Assembly (NCBI GenBank): GCA_016717105.1
Contig: JADKGF010000012.1
Span: 1-64,000, forward strand
Direction: 5' to 3'
Length of the DNA stretch: 64,000 nt
Source: Saprospiraceae bacterium
Lineage (GTDB): Bacteria > Bacteroidota > Bacteroidia > Chitinophagales > Saprospiraceae
Shown: one piece after another, positions 12,261 through 23,840 of the stretch
Position numbering within the stretch: the first letter of the stretch is position 1
How the letters are laid out: each line of letters begins with the position of its first letter
The notes under the pieces: generated by a model
What the model saw: only the letters and a program-made list of their open reading frames with translations
What the model was told of the DNA's origin: nothing
Databases searched by the model: none
Program-made: the position numbers and the translations under genes

Positions 12261-12392
12261 ATAAAAGAGCCCTCACTATATCAGCGAAGGCCCCTCAATT
12301 ATGAAAGCGTTAATTCTTATGTTGCTAGATTTACGAATTTGCAAATTAGAGGTTGCATAATTCTACATTTTAGCATTATTGCATTTAATCAA
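12261..12392 (-). terminator. Conserved 3' UTR element with hairpin terminator, copy 3
   Basis: Behind the adhesin ending at 12393. Minus-strand stem CCTTCGCTG / TAGTGAGGG with an ATA loop is followed by CTC and a T4 run (12261-12298), with the same upstream conserved block as the other copies. Confidence 0.85.
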
Positions 12393-15300
12393 TTAATTCC
12401 CGTCAACTTGTATGATTGCTGTTCCACATTTTACTGGAGGACATTCTGGATTAGCGGGATCGCATGTTCCTGGGTCTATTACTGATACCGTTTTTGTACA
12501 TCCTGCAGTCACATTGTCTGTTGCTGTAATGATAAAAGTAGAACCACCACCTGCTGTTCCTGGCCCAAGTGTAAATTGTGTTCCTGTACCATAAGTACTA
12601 CTTGTCGGTGTTATGGTTGTTCCTCCGCTTACAGTCACATTATAATTTGTCAGTGTTGCATTTGAGTTTGTCACCAATATTCTTACGCGCAATCTATTAT
12701 CGGTCAATAATTCTGGTGTGCCATTATCCAAACATTCTATTGTTTGAATTGCCATACTGATATTACAACAATTCACCGGTGTATTCAAGGTTGTCTGGCA
12801 CACTCCTGTACATCCTGTTGATGTATTTGTTACGGTCACAGTATAGGTTCCTCCAGCTAGTGCATTCACTGTAGCTGTCGTAGCTCCATTACTCCATGTA
12901 TAGGTATATGTACCTGAAGGACTTGGAGTTACAGTTACTGATCCACCATTTAAGGCTGCACAACTTGGTTGAGTATTTATTGCGATGTTACAAGTTGGGT
13001 TGACAATTGTACTACCCACTACAGCTGAACATGTAGCAGTACAACCCGTTGTCGTACTTGTCACTGTTACTGTATAGGTGCCTGCACTTAGATTATTTAT
13101 TGTCGATGTCGTGGCACTATTACTCCATAGATAGGTCACGTTGGTTGCTGTTGCTGTTGCACTTCCATTTGGTGCAGTACAATTAGAATTATCTGTCTTA
13201 CCGCATGATACACTCGGAGGCGCAGTCGTACTTCCAACAACCGCTGAACACGTGGCAGTACAACCCGTTGTCGTACTAGTCACTGTTACTGTATAGGTGC
13301 CTGGGCTTAGATTATTTATTGTAGATGTCGTCGCACTATTGCTCCATAGATAGGTCACGTTGGTTGCTGTTGCGGTCGCTGTTCCATTTGGTGTTGCGCA
13401 ATTTGTTACATCTGTCTTACCACATGTTACACTCGGAGGTGCAACAGTACTTCCTACAACTGCTGAACATGTTGCAGTATAATCCGTTGTCGTACTGGTC
13501 ACTGTTACCGTATATGTGCCTGGGCTTAGATTGTTTATTGTCGATGTCGTCGCACTATTGCTCCATAGATAGGTCACGTTGGTTGCTGTTGCTGTCGCTG
13601 TTCCATTGGGTGTTGCGCAGTTTGTTACATCTGTCTTACCACATGTTACACTCGGAGGTGCAACAGTACTTCCTACAACTGCTGAACATGTTGCAGTACA
13701 ACCCGTTGTTGTACTTGTCACTGTTACTGTATATGTGCCTGGGCTTAGATTGTTTATTGTCGATGTCGTCGCATTATTGCTCCATAGATAGGTCACGTTG
13801 GTTGCTGTTGCTGTCGCTGTTCCATTTGGTGTTGCGCAATTTGTTACATCTGTCTTGCCACATGTTACACTCGGAGGTGCAACTGTACTTCCAACAACCG
13901 CAGAACAAGTAGAAGTACAACCCGTTGTCGTACTGGTCACTGTTACTGTATATGTGCCTGGGCTTAGATTGTTTATTGTCGATGTCGTCGCACTATTGCT
14001 CCATAGATAGGTCACGTTGGTTGCTGTTGCTGTCGCTGTTCCATTTGGTGTTGCACAATTTGTTACATCTGTCTTACCCATGTTACCTCGGAGGTGCAAC
14101 TGTACTTCTAACAACCAGAACAAGTTGCAGTACAACCCTTGTAAAAGTCATCGGTAACGGTAACCGTATATGTACCGGCTGATTTACCGGATATAGAAAC
14201 AGTTGTTTCGCCACTCCATATATAGATAAGATTACCTTGTGCACCAGTAACTGTCACACTAGCACCTCCATTTACAGGGGTGCAAGAAGTTTGTGCAGTA
14301 GGTGTACAATTTGCAACTAAGGAACAAGCTGGAGATTCTGTAAAACCAAAGTCAAAGGTATGGTTGTTTGCACCTTCCACAGGAATTTGTGTTGTTAAAA
14401 CAGTTACTTCAGCATTGTTTCCTACCAGGACACCGTCACTATCCCTTACATCTTCTTGCGTTCCAGGCGTTCCTGAACTTGCATTAGATAATGTAAGGTT
14501 ATTGGCGCCTATAGCACTTTGTTTACTACCACCTTGCACATTAGGAATGCGAACAATATATGCCATATCTGGCATAAGCTGTGTGATATTATAAATATTA
14601 TCTGCTATGCCATCACCATCCGTGTCTGTTCGCGACGCATCATTCGAAAATAGATAATTTCCATTAGCATCTGTTGTGGCAGTTGCGATAACTGACCCAT
14701 TTTTTACCAATTGAATAGTAACTCCTGATAAAGGTGACTCATCAGCATCCTGTATTCCATCACCATCTGTATCAACCCAAACCCTATTTCCTATTTCGAT
14801 CGGTGCAATATTGCACATTAATTCAGGATCGCCCAGTCCATTTGCTTTGCCGAACAAGTTATCTGTTACAGTTGCCGGGTATATTGTATAAGCGTTTTCC
14901 TTTGCACCGCTGGTATTGTCAAGCAAATAAGATCCCCAGTATAAGGATCAGTTGAGTCCTCAACATGTACATACACTTGTCCACTACCTGGAAAAAGTTG
15001 AACCTCCACTTACCGCGTCTTTATGGTAAATATCAGTTCCATATTGTAGGGAAAAATCCCCATGGTAATATTCTCCTCCAGTTCCAGTATATCCATTCAT
15101 TGTACCATTTATTGTTGCTGGTCCTTGATTGTTGCCTGCACCAGCAGTAGTAACCAATCCACTGGTGGCATTATTTTCTAACACATATACACCACCTGTC
15201 AATGAAGCCCTTAAAATATCACCAGAAGCCACAGTATTGAAGGTAGTAGTTCCTGTACTAGCTGCACTCGTACTAAAATTTGCTTGACCACCTTGATGAC

Positions 15301-16636
15301 CGATCCTGTCGTTAAATACCAATATCATGGATTCTTCATGATCAAATTCAATATTGGCAAGAATAGGCTGTGGATGTATCAATGGTCTTGTTGACATCGC
15401 AGCTATTTGTGTATTACTAAATATATCCTCCCAAGGATTCCACTTTGTACCATGCAATCCAGTACCATTATCATAATCTTCGAAGGCTGCACCTTTGACA
15501 TAATTTAATGGGAAGCTCAAAATATTAGTAAAACTACCACCATCTAATCTATATACATTGGCCTTAAGGTCTGATTCTAGTTGTGATGTAATGGCATCAC
15601 AATAGTACCTACGTACACTTTACCTCTATGATACGTCACACTAAAAGGTCTTGCAAAACCACCAGAACATGGATTCGGTACAGGAATACCAGCACCTATC
15701 AAAGTTTTACTTGCGATATCAATTGTGTACAACTTTTTGTCATACAAGCTCACTACATATAATGTTGTATTGTCATCAGAAATTTCAATATCACCTAATC
15801 CTATTTTTCCAACAAGACCAAACATAGCCGAGTCGTAAGAAGGCCCCATATTTGAATTAGGCAATCCTCTTGTACTAATGGTAGGCATCACTGACAAACC
15901 AACATCAACACCCGGCACTGTAGCCAAATCTAACCATAGTGTCGGTGTACCAGCAGTTGTTTTAATATAAATGGCGCCTAAATCTTCTACGCCATTACCA
16001 TCATTATCTATCATCGCCGCATGCCTCTTTGCTAATGCTGATGTAAAAATATCGCCTGTTTCTCTATTATACGCAACCCCCCATACAGCACCCACAGTTC
16101 CAGCATCACCCAAATAAGTGTTATTAGTTCCATATGAATTACCTGTTGCACTTATAGGGATGCCTCACAATCACGTCCGTTTGGGATGTACCTGGTGCAG
16201 GTCGTCCATTGACAAAACATGTTGTTATAATATTAGGATTTGTTGTATGACAGTATTGATCAGGATAGTTAATACCAAAATTGGCTGTAGTTGTAGTCGC
16301 ATTATGAAATTGCACACTACTTTGACTACCTGTGCCAACAACACCTGAATAATCATCGATCAAAGGAGCTATGAATTCAATCCTAACTGGAAGCGACAAT
16401 CCTGTAAAGGAATATGCCCCCGTTGAAGATGTTACAACACTTCCCACTTCAATATTGGCAGAATTATATGCCTTTACAGTAACATTAATTACACCATCTT
16501 CATTGTAGGTTGAACCCGTCTGACGTGTTCCGTTTGCATTATAATCTCGAAAAACTATTCCTGATATTTGCGAGAATCCACTTGAAGAAAAGAAAAATGT
16601 TAGACTTAAAATAAAAAATTTAACAACCGCTTTCAT
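12393..16636 (-). CDS. Secreted SdrD_B / beta-propeller / SprB-repeat surface protein (frame-broken)
   Basis: Paralogue of the 1102-residue adhesin, about 1410 residues after frame correction. It starts at 16636 with a signal peptide (ends SGFSQ) and an SdrD_B-like module (SGIVFRDYNANGTRQTG). The propeller-like region spans about 16100-15000. A second SdrD_B module (IEIGNRVWVDTDGDGIQDADE) follows, then seven SprB-type repeats, several nearly identical at DNA level. It ends in the shared C-terminal domain (CGTAIIQVDGN). Frame breaks lie near 16125, 15550, 14950 and 14110; the paralogue reads through each corresponding place, so they look like indel errors. One repeat has TTDYTATC where the others have TTGCTATC, losing a conserved Cys. 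Confidence 0.8.
13190..14090 (-). repeat. 219-bp tandem coding repeat, about four near-identical units
   Basis: Units of 73 codons (GKTDVTNCATPNGTATATAT ... VVGSTVAPPSVTC) follow one another with exact 219-bp spacing. They differ by only a few bases, far more alike than other SprB repeats in the window. Recent expansion or ongoing homogenisation is likely, and copy number could vary between strains or be collapsed by assembly. Confidence 0.9.
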
Positions 16637-16912
16637 AAATAAAAATTTTAACTATTTAAATTAAATTTTAAAACTTCTATTATTAAGCATCTCAGGTAGA
16701 GCGCAAAGGTAGAAGGGACTTATATTAAATAATAATATAATATGAACATTTTGATGTCTTTTTAAAACATAATGGTGTAATTAATTTTAATACTTGTCAT
16801 AATAACATAATTTTGTTGCGAATTTATTATTATTGTGTGTCTTGGATAATGCAATATATTAATAATTCAGCTTTTTTAATCAAACAACACATATTTTAAG
16901 TAATTTTTGAAG

Positions 16913-19246
16913 ATGGTGAATAAAAATAAGTTTAGTGTTTATTCTTACTTATTAAAGAGATGTTTATTAATTTTATTTGTTCTTGCACAAGTTCAATACA
17001 TTGATGCTCAAAAGAATAGCAAAGACAACTTAGTATCGCAACTCATTAAATCTGGTGATGAGTTGACTTCAAATTATGAATATGAAAAAGCAATTCCATT
17101 TTATAAAAAAGCATTAAATCACCAAAATAAGGAAGACAATCACTATATAGAAACACTCTTAAAACTTTGGGAATCATATCAAAATAATTTTGAATATACT
17201 CAAGATGAATCCCTATTTGCATTATTCAATAAATGCAAAAATGCAACAGACAATGAAACCATTAAAGCAGCAGGTTTAATATACAGATATTGGGTCGGCT
17301 TAGAAAAATACGACCTTGCATATGAGAGCTTAATGCGTGTTAAAAAACTAGCATTGTCACTTGAAAACACAGATTTTCTTATCAATCTTAGTGGTTATTA
17401 CGCTTATGTGTCCAATTATTCGGAAGCGTCAAAACTTGCCTTTCATGCGATAAAATATGCTGAAAAACAAGGTAGGTATGATCAAATAAGTAAAATCTAT
17501 TTAAAAATATCAAGGTATTATGCTCATCAGTCCTTATTTAATGAAAGTAAACATTATGCTAATCTATCTATAGCATTGCAACAAAAACATAATCTTCTAG
17601 AAAATTTAGGTCCAGCATATGCGAATTTAATGTATTTGTATTCTTTAGATAGCATGTCTTATGATTCAGTTGTGATTAATGGGGAGAAGGCCATTTTCTA
17701 TGCTAACAAAGTAAATGATCGAGAAACAGAAATTTACATTTTATTAAACATGGCAGGTGTATATGTTGATAGCAATCAAGCTATTGCGATACAGTATTTG
17801 CAACGAGTAGAAGACTTAATTAAAAGAACAAATTCTCCTCTATTTAAAATGCATTACTTATTACACAGAGGCAGTTTCGAATTAAAGGCGGGTAATTATA
17901 AAGACGCAATTGTATTGCTTAATGATGCTGCTCAATTGTACAAAACAAAAAATAAGAGTGAAGAATATCTGTGCTATGAATATCTGATGTATTGTTATGA
18001 GCAAATGGGTGATTATGCAAATGCATTTTATTACTCAAATCTTAAAAACACGTCTCAATTATTTTATGAAACTGAAGCTTCCCGAAAACAACTCCTAGAA
18101 TCTGAGCTGAAGTATGAATTGGAAAAAAAAGACAAGACCCTAATTCAAAATAAATTCCTCTTATTGGCAAAGGAAACAGAATCGGCATCATGGTTACAAA
18201 AATTCAAGCTTAAACAATCAGAAAATTTGATTTTGAATCAAGAACAAACATTAGCTGCACAAAAGAATGAAAATTTAAATACACAATTGCTTTTAAATCA
18301 AAAAGAAAGCAAATTGGCCTTGGCGCAAAAAGAACTAGCCATTTTGACAAAAAGTAAAAAAACTACCATCTTGATTGGTATTGCATTATTGATGGTGCTA
18401 ATAGGTATCTTTATTGTCATACTTTGGGAAAAAATAAAAATACAAAGGAATCTGGAAAAAATATTGAGTAATGCAGCATCCAAAATGACAGAAGCTAAAA
18501 TCGAACTTGACAATTTCACATCAATTGTGCAAGATGAAAAACAAAAATCATCAACAGACTTGGCATCAATCCAAAATAAATTCGAAAATTTTGAACAAAC
18601 TATTACAAATGTAATAAGTGAAACACAAAATTTCGGTTTCAGAATAAGCCACGAAATTAAAGGTCCATTAAAAATAATACAAGCTCGGTTAGAAAAAATT
18701 TCTTCTAACTTAAATCCTGACCAAGTCCAAAATTTAAATGAAATCAATCATCAAGTTTTTAAAATGCAGGAAATGGGTGATAAGTTATTGATGCTCTCTA
18801 AAATCCAAAAATTTAAACCTGAGTTAATGATTGTAAACGTAGAAGAGCAAATTCTGGATGTGATGGAAGAATTACAAACTCTTTATACAAAAGAAATCTT
18901 GATAAATTTTATACATAAAATTCCACTAAAAGCTGACCCAATACTTATGAAAATTGTTTGGCAAAATTTATTATCTAATTCTGTAAAATACCATGACAAG
19001 GATGAAGCATGCAATATTTTAATAAACTCATTCTTCGAAAACAATCATGTAATTTATACTTTTTCTGATAATGGAAGTGGTATAAAAAATACTAAGGTAA
19101 AAGAAATCAATAACTTTAATAATCCAAGTACAAATCATATTGGATTATTGTTGGTAGAGGAAATAATAAAAAAACATAGAGGCATATTTTTTATAGAAAA
19201 ATCTGATACCTCTGGTACAAAAATAAAAATATCAATACCCAAATAA
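16913..19246 (+). CDS. TPR-containing sensor histidine kinase
   Basis: 777 residues from the ATG at 16913; an upstream in-frame TTG at 16907 is less likely. A signal peptide (ends YIDAQ) leads to a periplasmic TPR array (about residues 25-390) and a coiled coil. A single membrane segment lies at about 483-506 (TILIGIALLMVLIGIFIVIL). The cytoplasmic part has a coiled coil, an H-box with ISHEIKGPLK (phospho-acceptor His580), and an ATPase domain with N-box NLLSNSVKY, G1 box DNGSGI and a final SGTKIKISIP. All key residues are present, so it should be active. It lies convergent with a LuxR-type response regulator that is its probable partner, and it is surrounded by adhesin genes, suggesting but not proving control of them. 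Confidence 0.92.
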   Translation: MVNKNKFSVYSYLLKRCLLILFVLAQVQYIDAQKNSKDNLVSQLIKSGDELTSNYEYEKAIPFYKKALNHQNKEDNHYIETLLKLWESYQNNFEYTQDESLFALFNKCKNATDNETIKAAGLIYRYWVGLEKYDLAYESLMRVKKLALSLENTDFLINLSGYYAYVSNYSEASKLAFHAIKYAEKQGRYDQISKIYLKISRYYAHQSLFNESKHYANLSIALQQKHNLLENLGPAYANLMYLYSLDSMSYDSVVINGEKAIFYANKVNDRETEIYILLNMAGVYVDSNQAIAIQYLQRVEDLIKRTNSPLFKMHYLLHRGSFELKAGNYKDAIVLLNDAAQLYKTKNKSEEYLCYEYLMYCYEQMGDYANAFYYSNLKNTSQLFYETEASRKQLLESELKYELEKKDKTLIQNKFLLLAKETESASWLQKFKLKQSENLILNQEQTLAAQKNENLNTQLLLNQKESKLALAQKELAILTKSKKTTILIGIALLMVLIGIFIVILWEKIKIQRNLEKILSNAASKMTEAKIELDNFTSIVQDEKQKSSTDLASIQNKFENFEQTITNVISETQNFGFRISHEIKGPLKIIQARLEKISSNLNPDQVQNLNEINHQVFKMQEMGDKLLMLSKIQKFKPELMIVNVEEQILDVMEELQTLYTKEILINFIHKIPLKADPILMKIVWQNLLSNSVKYHDKDEACNILINSFFENNHVIYTFSDNGSGIKNTKVKEINNFNNPSTNHIGLLLVEEIIKKHRGIFFIEKSDTSGTKIKISIPK

Positions 19247-19438
19247 GAGTATATTTAAATTTTTATTTCCTTATAATCAATATCTTATGAACCAGACTTC
19301 AAAATAATCTCATCGTTTGGTTCACTAAATTCTTTAATTCTTTTATCATCAGAACCGCAATCTATTAATTTGCTATTAAGAAATTTTTTAAACCCAAGGT
19401 TGGGTGGGGAAGTGGGGGGAAAATCCTGTGCTGGTTTG

Positions 19439-20110
19439 CTAGCTCACTATGGTTACATAAGCTAAGTTGGCAAACTTCAGATTTGAGAGGGACAAGATGG
19501 CTTCGCCTTTTGAATTAACATTAAGTTTTTTATAAACACCCTTAATATAATACCGTACAGAATCTAGAGAAATATCAAGTTTTTGGCTTATCAATTTATA
19601 GCTGTGCCCTTCAGAAAGGAATTTTAAAACCTGATATTCATTTTTACTAAGTAAATTTTCATAATTCGACGCAACTTTATGGTTAAAATAATTAAACATT
19701 TTTCTAGCCATGATAGGACTTATATTGGCACCACCACTATAAGTTGATTGTATTGATTTGACCAAATCCTCAAATGGAAGTCCTTTTAATATATATCCAT
19801 CTGCCCCACGTCTAATGCTCTGAAATAAAATATCTTCTTCTTCCACAACCGTAAACATTATTATCAACATAGATGAATTTGCAGCTTTTAAGGATTCGAT
19901 TAAATCTGACCCTAAAATATCATCCATCATTATATCCAGCAAAAGGACATCTGTCTTGCTAATTCCGTTTTGAAAAAAATGTTGAACGTCTGCTCCGCCC
20001 CATCTCAAATTCAAACTCTTGTGGTTGGAAAACTCCGTAACCATGTCACTAATTAAGTCGATATCATTATCAATTATACTGACGTCTATGGTATTGTTAT
20101 TAAAAATCAT
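19439..20110 (-). CDS. LuxR/NarL-family response regulator
   Basis: 223 residues from the ATG at 20110. An upstream in-frame TTG (20128) is rejected because it lies inside a TACCTTTG promoter box (20126-20133). The receiver domain has acidic residues DND near position 14, phospho-acceptor Asp59 in LLLDIMMDD, a Thr in IMFTVVEE and a Lys in YILKG. The C-terminal helix-turn-helix (LSKNEYQVLKFLSEGHSYKLISQ ... VRYYIKGVYKKLNV) is typical of NarL/FixJ regulators. It faces the TPR histidine kinase tail to tail, the likely cognate sensor. Target genes are unknown; the flanking adhesins are the obvious candidates by position only. Confidence 0.92.
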   Translation of the reverse strand: MIFNNNTIDVSIIDNDIDLISDMVTEFSNHKSLNLRWGGADVQHFFQNGISKTDVLLLDIMMDDILGSDLIESLKAANSSMLIIMFTVVEEEDILFQSIRRGADGYILKGLPFEDLVKSIQSTYSGGANISPIMARKMFNYFNHKVASNYENLLSKNEYQVLKFLSEGHSYKLISQKLDISLDSVRYYIKGVYKKLNVNSKGEAILSLSNLKFANLAYVTIVS

Positions 20111-20125
20111 ATTAAAATTTAATTG

Positions 20126-20133
20126 CAAAGGTA
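20126..20133 (-). promoter_or_regulatory. -7 box TACCTTTG of the response regulator gene
   Basis: TACCTTTG on the minus strand, 15 nt before the ATG at 20110, matches the Bacteroidota TAnnTTTG element. No TTG lies at the usual 19-21 nt upstream, so support is partial. Confidence 0.45.
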
Positions 20134-20180
20134 TAAAGAAAAAATATATGAAAATATTATTATTATTATTTTAAAAATTT

Positions 20181-20303
20181 CAATTTTAAATGAGCCTCCA
20201 CTAAGATAGCGAAGGCCCCTCAATTATGAAAGCGTTATCTTTTGTTGCTTAATTAGCAATTTAGTTGTTGAACAATTCTGCATTTCAGCTATATTGTATT
20301 TCA
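20181..20303 (-). terminator. Conserved 3' UTR element with hairpin, copy 4
   Basis: Behind the adhesin ending at 20304. Minus-strand stem CCTTCGCTA / TAGTGGAGG with loop TCT is perfectly pairable. The loop-closing pair is A-T here, against G-C or G-T in the other copies. The T-run after CTC is broken (ATTTAAAATT), so termination may be weaker. The block CGCTTTCATAATTGAGGGGCC is conserved. Confidence 0.8.
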
Positions 20304-23300
20304 TCAATTCCCATTCACCTGTATCGTAGCAGTGCCACATTTGATAGGTGGGCACACAGGTACCATAGGCGCACATGTGCCTGGGTCTGTCACCATAACT
20401 GTATTGGTGCAGCCAGAAATCGTACTATCGGTTACGGTGATTGTAAATGTTGCGCCGCCTCCGCCAGTTCCCGGCCCTAGCGTAAATTGGGTTCCTACTC
20501 CATACGTCCCCATACTCGGAGATATAGTTGTACCACCATTAACAGAGACATTGTAGGAAGTTAAATTTGTGTAAAAGCATTAGTAATAAGTAGATTTACC
20601 CTGATTCTATTATCCGTCATCAATGCTGGTGTTCCATTATCAAGGCACTCAACATTTTGAATTACTATTGGATTAATTGCACAACAATTCATTGGTATAT
20701 CTAATGTAGCTTGGCAAACACCTGTACAAGACGATATAGGATCAGTGACGGTCACAGTATAAGTACCACCGGTAAGTGATGAAATGGCAGCAGTTGTAGA
20801 TCCATTACTCCAGAGATAGGTGTAAACACCTGCTGGGTTTGGCGAGACTGTCAACGCACCACCAGACAAATTTTGACAAGTAGGTTGATTATCTATGGTG
20901 ATTGTGCAACTAGGTATTATTGCAGCATTTGCTATTATAGCTGTGCATGTCGCACTGCAATCAGGTAATACATCATCTGTAACCGTAACAGTATAAGATC
21001 CGGAGACTTTATTAGTAATAATATTAGATGTCTCTCCACTACTCCACAAATAAGTTAGATTGCCTTGACCTCCAGATACACTTACAGATGCACTACCATT
21101 ACCATCTACACATGATGTCTGATCTATTGGATTGCAAGTCAACATTAAATTACAAGTAATATCTAAAATAAATCCAAAATCTAAAGTGTGATCAACACTT
21201 CCAATTGTCCCTGTTGTATATGTAATCTCTGCATTAACACCATTCAAGACTCCATCGCTATCTATGTTGTCATTTGCGTTACTATTGCTATTAATATTAG
21301 TTAATGTCAAACCATCTAGAGGTATTTGTTGTGTACCACCGGTTGCATTTTCAATTCTAATGACATAAGTTGTTTCGGGTAGCAATCCTGTATTTTGACC
21401 TGTTCCCGTCCAAGTTACACCTGATGCTGTATTATTTGAAAAATAATATTCACCTGCCGTATTGGTTTGTGTTGTTGCGATGACTGTTCCATCCTTTACT
21501 AATTGAACTGTAACACCTACAATAGGCAACTCACATGCATCTTGTATTCCATCTTCATCTGTATCATTCCACACCCTGTTTCCAATTTCCATAGGTGGAG
21601 TCCCCGTACACAATATCTCCATATCACCGAGACTAGTACCTTTTGCGAAAAATGTCACATCTCCTGTCGAAGGTGTCACCAAATAAACATTGTTTCTTGC
21701 ACCTGTTGATGCATCATACCAGTGAACTCCGTTTGTTGAAAAACCAGTTGGATAATACACTGTAGCTAACATTTCATTAGTGATAGGATTGTAAATCAAG
21801 GCACCCAAAGCAACTTCTTCATGGCCGTAATTACCACCTGAATCCCTGTAATAGTCGCCATAATAAAATTCACCCAATCCCGCCAATCCATCATTTGCTA
21901 TACTGTTAGAATTGACATAACCACCGACATCACCATCAGGACACCCAGCAGTGCCTTCTGCAGCCCATGCAGAACCTGTCCAGCAAAACTTGACGATATC
22001 ACCTGTTGCAATTCCTTCTACATTTGCATTAGTAGAACCTGCTACAGCAGGATAATTTTTATATCCAAGTTGGAAACTAGTTCTATCCAAAAAAGCTAAG
22101 GTCATACCACCATTTCGATCAATTTCGATATCAGATAGCACAGGCTGAGGCCAATGCCAATTCTGAAATTCAAATTCGGATTGCCAAATGTCCGTCCATG
22201 CCAACCACTCAGCATCACCATTTCCACCTTCTTTCTCGCGATCGTAAGTCATCGCAAAGTCAACTTCCAATGTTAGTCCTGCGCTCGGATTATTAGGATC
22301 AAAAGAATATACATATGAATGTAAATCACTTTCTGTACCTGTATTTTCAGCTGTACATTCTAATCCCAAATAACCTTTACCATTGGCAAATTCCAATCCC
22401 CATGGTCTTAAAACACCATTCGTACAACTAGGAATGCCAGGAAGCATATCAATAAGATATTGATTGACAACGCCAGGTGCTGTACCACTTACATCTATTG
22501 AAATAATGGCTCTTTGAAATAAATTTACTGTCCATAATGTATTGCCATCTTCTTCCATGTCTGTATCACCCAATCCTACCTTTGCCACTTTTGCAAAAGC
22601 ATCCAAATCCACAGAAGGTCCAGATGATGGCAAAGTGTAGTCGGGACCACCACTTCTTATCACTGAGCCTACATCAATACTACCTCCACTGACAGGATCT
22701 CCACTATTTGCCAGTGTCAAAGCTGTGATGTTAAAATCCGAAACGTGGGTAGGTGTACCAGTATTATAATCAAAAACATAAATACCACCTAGACCTTGTG
22801 GCCCCAAAGGAATATGCCTCTTTAAAACTGCACTAAAAAATACCCGTTTTTTTGTTACTTGATTGGCGCCGCCCCATAATCCACCTACATCTGAGATACT
22901 CGCTGTCTCTAATGGAGTAGGCGTTGTACCCGAATTTGAATATGGGAAATATGCAACAGAAGTCTGATTTACATCTGTGGCATAACATGGTAGGATTACT
23001 GTACCTGACGGACAAAAATTCACAGGTGACGCTATACCCAAATTTATAGCACAACTTGCTGCACTTACAAATTGAACAGTTGTACCTGTACCAGTACCAT
23101 CGAAAGTTGGATATGAGCCGTTTTCAATGTTCGAAAACTCAACTCTAACTGGATAAGTTAAGGTGCCGTCATAATGCCAATCACCATTTACATCTGTGAC
23201 ATCAGTTCCGACTAAATCTCCGTTACAGTCATAAATCTGAACAGTGATACCTTCTACTTTCTGTAGTTCGTTAGCGCCAACAGCGCCATCATAATCATTA

Positions 23301-23413
23301 TCCATCCATGCCACACCACCTAAATTGCTGGTGCTACATGGGTCAGGAACTTGGGCGTGCATCACGAACGGACAGAGCACAAGCATCCTAAGAACTAATT
23401 TAATTAAATTCAT
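20304..23413 (-). CDS. Secreted SdrD_B / beta-propeller / SprB-repeat surface protein (one frameshift)
   Basis: About 1036 residues after correcting one frameshift near 20562. Signal peptide (ends VMHAQ), an SdrD_B-like module (GGVAWMDNDYDGAVGANE), then a propeller-like region (LWTVNLFQRAIISIDVSG, RPWGLEFANGKGYLGLEC). A second SdrD_B module (MEIGNRVWNDTDEDGIQD) is followed by two SprB-type repeats. The shared C-terminal domain is split by the frameshift (ECLDNGTPALMTDNRIR, then CGTATIQVNGN). It is the most diverged of the three full propeller-type paralogues and starts a separate transcript on the far side of the two-component pair. Surface adhesin by architecture; function not proven. Confidence 0.85.
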
Positions 23414-23840
23414 TGGTTTTTTGATTTTAATATAAATAAATAATAAAATAAGGGGTTAATACAGCTTTATGCCAATATATGAATATATATATTATTGGAT
23501 TAGTCTTCCATTTATTTCCGTGTAGTGTATCTTCAGAACAAACTCGGTACAAATATATAATCTTTTTTTATAATGTATAATTTTTTAATAAAAAATAGTA
23601 AATATTTTTAATAAAAATACTTATTCGTACCGAAATGCTAAATTATATAATATAATTTACAGGAATAATCAATATTTAATTTACTGGTACACAAAATACC
23701 AAATCAAATATTATTCAAATCTATTGTAGAATATATATAAAATAATCGAATGTACTATTTAGAGACGAAAAGTAATTTCCAATAAGACTCATTAGCATTA
23801 ATATGTTTATACATTCGAAGACCGATAGATTAGGGCCTTT
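23414..23840. other. Very AT-rich intergenic region
   Basis: I see no gene, RNA or convincing promoter here. It is the upstream region of the adhesin starting at 23413 and the downstream region of the small membrane protein ending at 23841. It is mostly runs of A and T. Confidence 0.4.

Noticed and set aside
13190..14090. Possible CRISPR array
   Set aside because: The repeat unit is 219 bp, contiguous and coding, with no spacers and no cas genes nearby.
13325..14182. Long plus-strand ORFs opposite the adhesin repeats
   Set aside because: They are frame shadows of the 219-bp tandem repeat on the minus strand. The translations are Leu/Ser/Tyr-rich and show no domain.
19370..19420. Terminator between the histidine kinase and the response regulator
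   Set aside because: A short CCCAA/TTGGG stem is present, but it lacks a clean T-run on either strand, so I do not call it.
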